Translations under genes and position numbers: made by a program | Shown here: one piece after another, positions 56,586-64,000 of the stretch | Position numbering within the stretch: position 1 is the first letter of the stretch | Layout of the letters: every line of letters starts with the position of its first letter | Notes under the pieces: generated by a model | Seen by the model: only the letters and a program-made list of their open reading frames with translations | Told to the model about the DNA's origin: nothing | The model's database searches: none | Origin: Akebia trifoliata | Lineage: Eukaryota; Streptophyta; Magnoliopsida; Ranunculales; Lardizabalaceae | DNA: 64,000 nucleotides | Direction: 5' to 3' | NCBI GenBank assembly: GCA_017979445.1 | Contig: CM030709.1 | Span: forward strand, 4,878,001 to 4,942,000

Positions 56586-59500
56586 ATGGGTTTAATTCGG
56601 ACACCCACTATGAAAAGTGGGGATTACTTGGAAGGGATGATCAATGACTATGTGGGTGGAAAAGCCAAGACAAGAGCTCACAAGAGTACTTCATCTCGCC
56701 TTGTAACTGCTCTCACTTGCCTCCAATTCTTCTTTGCAATCTATGCCACTTTTCTTCTATATTACATAAGTCCCACTATAGATTTACACACCAAACCCGA
56801 CTTTACATGGGCTACAAGGATTGCCCAACACTGGAAACAGTTTATTATTCCACCTCATGTGCTTGGACGTTACCAAGAATCATCTTCCCTCCTTGGTGCT
56901 GAAGTTCCACCAATCACACCATTGGATGCCTGTGAGCATGAAAAGATTGATTTCCAGCAAAAGAAATCGAACGATGCCCAGATGATCAAGTTGAAAAGGG
57001 GGCTATACGATGAGGTATTGGACTTCCAAAGCAAATCCGTTGGGACAGAGACACTCTCCGAATTAATGTCAATGAGCTCGAAATGGAATTTACGAGGCCC
57101 AAACATTCCAAAAGTAACCGTGATTCTAAACCATTTCAAGAGGAAAACTCTTTGTTCCCAACTTGATTCTCTCCTTCATCAGACCCTTCCCTTCCACAAT
57201 GTTTGGGTGCTCTCGTTTGGAAGCCCGAACGAACTATCCTTGAAAAGGATTGTGGATAGCTACAATGATTCAAGGATTAGCTTCATTAGTTCTAGCTATG
57301 ATTTCAAGTATTATGGAAGGTTTCAGATGGCTTTACAAACAGAAGCCGATCTTATATATATCGTTGATGATGACATGATCCCTGGAAAGAAAATGCTAGA
57401 GATATTATCTCATGTAGCGGGGACGGAGAAGTATAAGAACTCTGTGTTGGGCAGTATAGGAAGGATCTTGCCTTTCAGACAGAAGGATTATACGTTCCCG
57501 AGCTATAGAAAGTTTCGATCAAAGGAAGCGGGGCTTTATTTGCCCGACCCTGCTTATGATATCACAGTTGACAAGATCGTGCAAGTCGATTTTCTTTCAA
57601 GTTCATGGTTTTTATCGGCGGAGCTTGTTAAAACACTCTTCATAGAGACACCCTTCACCTTCATGACTGGAGAAGATCTGCACCTCAGGTATATAATCAA
57701 TTGGAACAAATTTCGATATATTTTTTCGAGTTTACGTTGGGATTTGATCGAAAAATTAATTTCCCCTTTACCTTGTCTGATCTGATCTTGTAGAATTATC
57801 TGCAAGAATTCCAAGTACCCAACTGAGTTTTTTTTTTCTAGATGGTTTAGATTGATCAGAACTTTCTTATTACACTTATCAAAAAAAAAACTTTCTTGAT
57901 ATTTAGTAAGGTTTCTTTGTTAATTTACTCTTGGTTCATTTATATGGCACGACCACCTTTTCAGTTTAATATCATGTTTGGATTTGATTTTCTGCTAATT
58001 GTGCATTTTGTTCAATTGAAGTGTCACCATGCACTCTCTTTAGAATAATATTTTAAAAAAATAAAAAATAAAAATCCCATATTAAGATTCCCTGAAGCAC
58101 TATCTGATCTTTCTTCCTCGGGTTAAATCTAAAATTAGATCCTAAGAACTATCTTGGCAGGGAATTAAACTACCCGCTCGATGGGTGAAATGGGTCCCCC
58201 CATAAGACATCTTGTTTGATCCTAAATATCAAACCAATCAGATGATGTAAATCATCTGCTCTCCACTGATTAATTTCTTGAGCTTTTGCTCTGCTTCAAA
58301 TATTTTCAAAAAATTTTATTTTTTATTTTTTTTTAATTTGTTTCACTAACCACCCTCTGTATGTGAAACCATGCAGCTATCAACTTCAGAAGTACAGAGA
58401 TGCTGGTTCTTTTGTGCTTCCGGTTGACCCGAAAGACAAAGAAACTTGGGGTGACAGTGAACACAGGCTCGCTTATGTGTCCGAGACCACCGTAATCTTC
58501 AAAGACATAGTTCAAGTCCGAGATGATCAATGGTGGCGAGCAATGTCGACAGGTTACGTGACTCAGTGGGCTGCAATGTATCCCCAAAAGATAGATGCAC
58601 TCTTCTATGCTCACTCTATCGAAGAAGTGAAAGCACTTGCACCCCTTCTCGAAAAATTCAGGTCCACTGTTGGCAAGAAGGCTTATATTGTCGTTTCAGG
58701 AGGACGGTTCTGTTCTTGTGAACAAGCTGCTACTGCTCTGAATTGGCCCAATTCGGTTTGCCGAGATAGAAGATTTAAAATTTTCGATTTGGGTATTGGT
58801 GCTCTTTCGGAAATATCTGATTCGGAAGTGCCCGTCTTACAATCTGTGTATGCTAGCATGAAAGGGTTGATCAAAATTCATAACCCCAGTGTTCTGATCA
58901 CAGTGTCTGATATTGATGCGAACGTGAAAAAAGCTCTGAAAATGGTATCAGAGACTAATTCAAACCGTTCAATGCTGATTCTTCTACCGAGGTCCTCTGT
59001 GTCCAAGGTTCTTTGGATGGCCGACCTACGGTCAACAGCATTGGCAAGTAAGAACCATAACTAAAATTCTTTGCTATTTTTGTTTATCTGTAGTCATGAA
59101 AAGAAAGTAGGGAAAGAAGGCCAAATGTTATCCTTATGTGTTAGGATGTGCATCGGTCTGTGTCTATGCATCTATACATGTCAGTTTGACACTGCAAAAT
59201 ATCATTGAAGTATTGTGTCCTCCATTCTCAGGTGTGTCATACCCTAGTTAAGCCTCGTGACCCTCTTATATTCATAGTTCTCCCCATCTCCAAATGATCG
59301 GTCTTCTGGAATAGTTGGTAGGTTTAATGGTATCAGAGCACTGGGTTCGTTTAGGTCTTGGGTTTGATTCTTTCTACTCTTATGGGTGAGGAGGAGTGTT
59401 GGATGTGTTTTTCCTCCACTCTCACGTGTGTCATACCCTAGTTAAGCCCCGTGACCCTCTTATATTCATAGTTCTCCAACTCTCCGCTAGAACTGTCTTT

Positions 59501-60844
59501 TGGAGTAGTTGGTTGGTTAACATGGTATCAGAGCACGACATTTGTATAGGTCTCGGATTTGATTCTTTCCACCCTTACGGGTGATGGGGAGTATTGAGTG
59601 TATATTTTCCTCCACTCTCGGGTGTCATACTCTAGTTAAACCCTGTGACCCTCTTGTATTCAGAATTCTCCCCCTCTCTAATAGATCGGTCTTTTGGAGT
59701 AGTTGGTTGGTTAACATGTAGGAATCAAACATGCTAATCCAAACATAAGTCTTAGACTTTTCTTTATCTATTTCTCTATGTTCCTCTCATGCTAATTATC
59801 TAAGCAATTCATGTATTCCATGTAGATTGGAATCGGATGCGGATCTCTATAAACATCATCACCCAAAACCGTGCGTCTTCTCTCACAAGACTTCTCAAAT
59901 CTCTTACTGATGCCTACTACCTCGGGGATGAGATCTCTTTAAGCTTCAACATGGACAGCAAAGTCGATGGGGAAACTATAAGGCTCGTAAACTCACTTCA
60001 GTGGCCCCATGGTCCCAAAACCCTCAGAAGGAGAATCATCCAAGGAGGGCTAATCCGAGCTGTCAGTGAGAGCTGGTACCCTTCATCCGATGACGAATTT
60101 GGTCTCCTACTTGAAGACGACATTGAAGTCTCTCCATACTACTATCTATGGATCAAATATGCGCTATTAGCCTATCATTACGACCCACAAGTATCACTCC
60201 CTGAGCTCTCTTCAATCTCTCTTTACACTCCACGATTGATTGAAGTAGTGAAAGAGAGACCCAAGTGGAATGCAACCGAGTACTTCAAGCGTATTCATCC
60301 AAACATACCTTATCTCCATCAGTTGCCTTGTAGTTGGGGTGCAGTTTTCTTCCCCAAACAATGGAGAGAATTCTACGTTTATATGAACATGAGGTTTACT
60401 GAAGATGCTAAACAAAACCCAGTCCAAATCCCGAAGTCTAGAACCAACGGGTGGCAAGCTTCATGGAAGAAATTTCTCATTGACATGATGTACCTTAGAG
60501 GGTACGTTAGTCTTTATCCGAACTTCCCACATCAGACAAGCTTCTCAACCAATCATATGGAGCCCGGGGCGCACATTAGCGCTAAGGACAATGTTGTTAC
60601 GCATAGCAAGATGGACTTTGAAGTGCCACTATTGAAGGAGGACTTCAGGGGGTTGTTGCCTAGTGGAAAATTGCCTCCGGCCTCAAGGCTACCATCACTG
60701 AATCTCTTCAATCAGGCAGTCTCTTTGAGAGGGCTGAAAGCTGCAGGAGCGAAGCTGGGGCAGGATGTGATTGGATGCAATGCGACAGAGGTCGTTATTG
60801 TCGATCATGAGACGGGTCTGCCTAGCCATTGTGCAAAGTTCTGA
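56586..60844 (+). CDS. Plant glycosyltransferase family 2 protein (At5g60700-like), two GT-A-like modules
   Basis: Predicted type II membrane protein, probably Golgi or endomembrane. The sugar donor and acceptor are unknown. Three exons join in frame: 56586-57688, 58377-59047 and 59826-60844; 2793 nt, 930 aa. One N-terminal transmembrane segment at about 39-62. First module from about residue 175 (PKVTVILNHFKR) with the metal-binding type motif V260-DDD-M (261-263) and TGEDLHL near the end of exon 1. A middle segment (YVTQWAAMYP..., YIVVSGGRFCSCEQAA) lacks recognised motifs. Second module in exon 3 (RISINIITQNRASSLTRLL) with LLLEDDIEVSP (E688 D689 D690), WGAVFFPKQW and NFPHQTSFSTNH. The start is the first ATG after the leader acceptor. 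Intron 2 contains a tandem TRIM array. Family assignment is firm, orthology to At5g60700 likely. Confidence 0.88.
59211..59716 (+). mobile_element. Tandem TRIM array: three LTRs, two internal regions
   Basis: LTRs at 59211-59327, 59397-59522 and 59592-59716, each with 'gtgtcataccctagttaa' or a variant and ending 'ggttaaca' or 'ggtttaa'. After LTR 1 and LTR 2 comes a primer-binding site 'tggtatcagagcac' (59328 and 59523), then about 69 bp of internal DNA ending in a purine tract ('gggtgaggaggag', 'gggtgatggggag') right before the next LTR. Flanks TGAAG (59206-59210) and TGTAG (59717-59721) look like a worn 5-bp target duplication. It sits in intron 2 of the GT2 gene on the sense strand. Confidence 0.85.
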
Positions 60845-61058
60845 TTTTTGAATTGTTTTTATTATCATTCTTTGTTTTTTTTAACATACTGGTTGGTATA
60901 GTGGGAATAAAAGCGGTACAGTGTTTCTTGTTTCTTTTGATTCTCCAAGGCAAGGTAGGAGGAGAATAACTGAATAAGGTTTCTTGGTGGAATTGGAAAT
61001 TGTTTATTGTTGCTCACCAGGCCCTTGAACAAAGGGTGTTTTCTTATTGTAATTTAAA

Positions 61059-61100
<42 letters not shown>
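60845..61100 (+). other. 3' UTR and flank of the GT2 gene
   Basis: T-rich 3' sequence followed by (CT)n at about 61060-61082 and (TA)n at 61083-61100, where the double-hairpin train begins. The transcript may end close to or within the repeat. Confidence 0.45.
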
Positions 61101-61481
61101 GGGAAATGTTCGGCACCCTAAGTTTTACCACACACTTTAACAAACGTTTTTTGTCCTACATGGGTTAGAAGTTTTGGAATGAGCTGATTTTTGGTGAGGA
61201 TGATCTCTATGATTAGAAGATCATCCTCCCCAAAAATCAGCCCATTCCGAAATGTTTAGCCCCATGTTTACACGTTGAAAAATCGTGGACCGTCCATTTT
61301 TTGTAAATCAATTTTGATGGGGTTAGAAGTTTTGGAATGAGCTGATTTTTGGTGAGGATGATCTCCTCACCATAGAGATCATCCTCACCAAAAATCAGCT
61401 CATTCCGAAACTTCTAACCCATGTAAGACAAAATGCGTTTGTTAAAATGTGTGGTAAAACTAAGGGTGGCGAACGGGACCC
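61101..61481 (-). mobile_element. Double-hairpin (TA)n element, copy 10 (type I ends)
   Basis: First of the train downstream of the GT2 gene, about 255 bp after its stop codon, following (CT)n and (TA)n. Left 'gggaaatgttcggcacc', right 'ggtggcgaacgggaccc'. Two hairpins and the spacer intact. 381 bp. Nearly identical to copy 9. Confidence 0.88.
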
Positions 61482-61506
61482 ATATATATATATATATATA
61501 TATATA

Positions 61507-61886
61507 GGGTCCCGTTCGCACCCTAAGTTTTACCACACACTTTAACAAACGCGTTTTGTCTTACATGGGTTAGAAGTTTCGGAATGAGCTGATTTTTGGT
61601 GAGGATGATCTCTATGGTGAGGAGATCATCCTCACCAAAAATCAGCTCATTCCAAAACTTCTAACCCCATCAAAATTGATTTACAAAAAATGGACGGTCC
61701 ACAATTTTTCAACGTGTAAACATGGGGCTAAACATTTCGAAATGGGCTGATTTTTGGGGAGGATGATCTTCTAATCATAGAGATCATTCTCACCAAAAAT
61801 CAGCCCATTCCAAAACTTATAACCCATGTAGGACAAAAAACGTTTGTTAAAGTGTGTGGTAAAACTTAGGGTGCTGAACATTTCCC
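61507..61886 (+). mobile_element. Double-hairpin (TA)n element, copy 11 (type I ends)
   Basis: Left 'gggtcccgttcgcacc', right 'ggtgctgaacatttccc', so inverted relative to copy 10. Both hairpins intact. 380 bp. Confidence 0.87.
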
Positions 61887-61898
61887 ATATATATATAT

Positions 61899-62279
61899 GG
61901 GTCCCGTTCGCCACCCTTAGTTTTACCACACACTTTAACAAACGCGTTTTGTCTTACATGGGTTAGAAGTTTCGGAATGAGCTGATTTTTGGTGAGGATG
62001 ATCTCTATGGTGAGAAGATCATCCTCACCAAAAGTCAGATCATTCCAAAACTTATAACCCCATCAAAATTGATTTACAAAAAATGGACGGTCCATGATTT
62101 TTCAACGTGTAAACATGGGGCTAAACATTTCGGAATGGGCTGATTTTTGGGGAGGATGATCTTCTAATCATAGAGATCATCCTCACCAAAAATCAGCTAA
62201 TTCCAAAACTTCTAACCCATGTAGGACAAAACACGTTTGTTAAAGTGTGTGGTAAAACTTAGGGTGCTGAACATTTCCC
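61899..62279 (+). mobile_element. Double-hairpin (TA)n element, copy 12 (type I ends)
   Basis: Left 'gggtcccgttcgccaccc', right 'ggtgctgaacatttccc'. About five differences from copy 3 at 15620-16000, sharing its rare 'ggtgagaagatc' and 'cttataacc' variants. 381 bp, 12-bp TA spacer before it. Confidence 0.88.
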
Positions 62280-62290
62280 TATATATATAT

Positions 62291-62671
62291 GGGTCCCGTT
62301 CGCCACCCTTAGTTTTACCACACACTTTAACAAACGCGTTTTGTCTTATATGGGTTAGAAGTTTCGGAATGAGCTGATTTTTGGTGAGGATGATCTCTAT
62401 GGTGAGGAGATCATCCTCACCAAAAATCAGCTCATTCCAAAACTTCTAACCCCATCAAAATTGATTTACAAAAAATGGACGGTCCACGATTTTTCAACGT
62501 GTAAACATGGGGCTAAACATTTCGGAATGGGCTGATTTTTGGTGAGGATGATCTCCTCACCATAGAGATCATCCTCACCAAAAATCAGCTCATTCCAAAA
62601 CTTCTAACCCATGTAAGACAAAACACGTTTGTTAAAGTGTGTGGTAAAACTAAGGGTGGCGAACGGGACCC
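62291..62671 (+). mobile_element. Double-hairpin (TA)n element, copy 13 (type I ends)
   Basis: Both ends are of the GGGTCCCGTTCGCCACCC kind, making the inverted repeats nearly symmetrical. The second hairpin uses the 'ggtgaggatgatctcctcac' version. 381 bp. Confidence 0.88.
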
Positions 62672-62690
62672 TATATATATATATTATATA

Positions 62691-63071
62691 GGGTCCCGTT
62701 CGCCACCCTTAGTTTTACCACACACTTTAACAAACGTGTTTTGTCTTACATGGGTTAGAAGTTTTGGAATGAGCTGATTTTTGGTGAGGATGATCTCTAT
62801 GGTGAGGAGATCATCCTCACCAAAAATCAGCCCATTCCGAAATGTTTAGCCCCATGTTTACACGTTGAAAAATCGTGGACCGTCCATTTTTTGTAAATCA
62901 ATTTTGATGGGGTTAGAAGTTTTGGAATGAGCTGATTTTTGGTGAGGATGATCTCCTCACCATAGAGATCATCCTCACCAAAAATCAGCTCATTCCGAAA
63001 CTTCTAACCCATGTAAGACAAAACGCATTTGTTAAAGTGTGTGGTAAAACTAAGGGTGCCGAACGGGACCC
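62691..63071 (-). mobile_element. Double-hairpin (TA)n element, copy 14 (type I ends)
   Basis: Left 'gggtcccgttcgccaccc', right 'gggtgccgaacgggaccc'. The spacer is in the opposite orientation to copy 13 ('gtggaccgtccattttttg'). 381 bp. Confidence 0.88.
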
Positions 63072-63081
63072 TATATATATA

Positions 63082-63462
63082 GGGTCCCGTTCGGCACCCT
63101 TAGTTTTACCACACACTTTAACAAACGTTTTTTGTCCTACATGGGTTATAAGTTTTGGAATGGGCTGATTTTTGGTGAGAATGATCTCTATGATTAGAAG
63201 ATCATCCTCCCCAAAAATCAGCCCATTCCGAAATGTTTAGCCCTATGTTTACACATTGAAAAATTGTGGACCGTCCATTTTTTGTAAACCATTTTTGATG
63301 GGGTTAGAAGTTTTGGAATGAACTGATTTTTGGTGAGGATGATCTCCTCACCATAGAGATCATCCTCACCAAAAATCAGCTCATTCCAAAACTTCTAACC
63401 CATGTAAGACAAAACGCGTTTGTTAAAGTGTGTGGTAAAACTTAGGGTGCCGAACGGGACCC
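63082..63462 (-). mobile_element. Double-hairpin (TA)n element, copy 15 (type I ends)
   Basis: Left 'gggtcccgttcggcaccc', right 'gggtgccgaacgggaccc'. Only a TA tract of about 10 bp separates it from copy 14. Spacer slightly diverged ('aaattgtggaccgtcc'). 381 bp. Confidence 0.87.
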
Positions 63463-63475
63463 TATATATATATAT

Positions 63476-63832
63476 GGGTCGCGTTATTACGACCCCCTTT
63501 GCGACACACCTTTTTGTCTTATATGGGCAAAAATGTTTGGAATGGGCTGATTTTTTGTGAGGATGATCTCTGTGATGAAGGGATCATCCTGGCAAAAAAT
63601 CATCCCATTCCAAAACTTCTAACCCCATCAAAATTGATTTACAAAAATTGCACGGTCTATAATTTTTCAATAAAAATCGGACGGTCTAGAAGTTTTAGAA
63701 TGGGATGATTTTTTGCCAGGATGATCTCCTCACCATAGAGATCATCCTCACAAAAAATCAGCCCATTCCAAACATTTTTGCCCATATAAGACAAAAAGGT
63801 GTGTCGCAAAGGGGGTCGTAATAACGTGACCC
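63476..63832 (+). mobile_element. Double-hairpin (TA)n element, copy 16 (type III ends)
   Basis: The outer arms are different from all others: 'gggtcgcgttattacgaccc' and 'gcgacacacctttttgtctt', mirrored on the right. The core keeps 'ggaatgggctgatttt' and 'gaggatgatctc', with a changed spacer ('attgcacggtctataat'). 357 bp. Confidence 0.82.
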
Positions 63833-63852
63833 TATATATATATATATATATA

Positions 63853-64000
63853 GGGAGCGGTTCGGCAGCCCTAAAGTTTGCCAAGTTTGGTGCCAAACAT
63901 TTTTTGTAAATCACTTTTGATGGGGTTAGAAGTTTGAAATAGGCTGATTTTTTGTGAGGATGATCTCTACGGTGAAGAGATCATCCTCACAAAAAATCTG
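63853..64000 (+). mobile_element. Double-hairpin element, copy 17, cut by window end
   Basis: Starts 'gggagcggttcggcagccct' after a TA tract, then a new end sequence 'aaagtttgccaagtttggtg', then the family core 'ggctgattttttgtgaggat' and its hairpin partner at the very end. A fourth version of the terminal module. The right half lies outside the window. Confidence 0.75.

Noticed and set aside
59328..59396. tRNA-like or SINE reading of the 'tggtatcagagca' sequences
   Set aside because: The word sits exactly between an LTR end and a purine tract, and repeats with the LTR. It is a primer-binding site, not a tRNA gene.
61101..64000. Regularly spaced palindromic repeats resembling a CRISPR array
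   Set aside because: The units are about 380-bp elements with TA-only spacers, in mixed orientation, in plant nuclear DNA. There are no unique spacers and no cas genes.

Overview
The window is nuclear DNA of a flowering plant, most likely a eudicot or other non-grass angiosperm. It is AT-rich, with intron-rich plant gene families (GT-AG introns, GA/CT-rich leaders) separated by MITEs, SINE-like and LTR-derived sequence. The species cannot be named from sequence alone. No rRNA, tRNA, CRISPR or prokaryotic feature was found.

Five protein genes can be built exon by exon. (1) + strand, 6081-11168: an NCRK-type receptor-like kinase, with 5'-UTR exons reaching back to about 2.5 kb. (2) + strand, 19560-24292: a CNGC15-type cyclic-nucleotide-gated channel. 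It carries a one-base frameshift near 22277, before the cyclic-nucleotide-binding domain. (3) + strand, 41164-42084: an intronless group IX ERF transcription factor. (4) - strand, 43503-47309: a BTB/POZ-NPH3 protein resembling Arabidopsis At5g03250. (5) + strand, 56586-60844: a type II membrane protein of plant glycosyltransferase family 2 with two GT-A-like modules. These genes do not form a pathway. They share a signalling and cell-surface flavour but are ordinary neighbours.

The rest is accessory DNA. 11.2-18.4 kb holds a complete TRIM retrotransposon with target-site duplication, a PIF/Harbinger-like element, a MULE-type MITE, foldback elements and the first cluster of a striking repeat family. 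24.3-41.0 kb holds MITEs, a decayed CACTA transposon (DUF4216 and transposase-associated remnants, subterminal tandem repeats, one CACTA terminus) and a second cluster. 47.5-56.2 kb holds many small foldback elements and a SINE with a 9-bp target-site duplication. 61.1-64.0 kb is a near-continuous train of eight elements of the striking family.

That family is the main unusual signal. Seventeen copies of about 350-382 bp each consist of two strong hairpins joined by a conserved spacer, bounded by terminal inverted repeats starting GGGTCCC or GGGAAAT. They sit inside (TA)n microsatellites, often end to end with only a short TA tract between copies. The hairpin core is conserved, while the outer 50-70 bp exists in at least three or four different versions. 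Some copies 25-46 kb apart differ at only about five or six positions. This looks like a microsatellite-targeting non-autonomous element (compare rice Micron) with modular ends. A second noteworthy item is a three-LTR tandem TRIM inside intron 2 of the glycosyltransferase gene.
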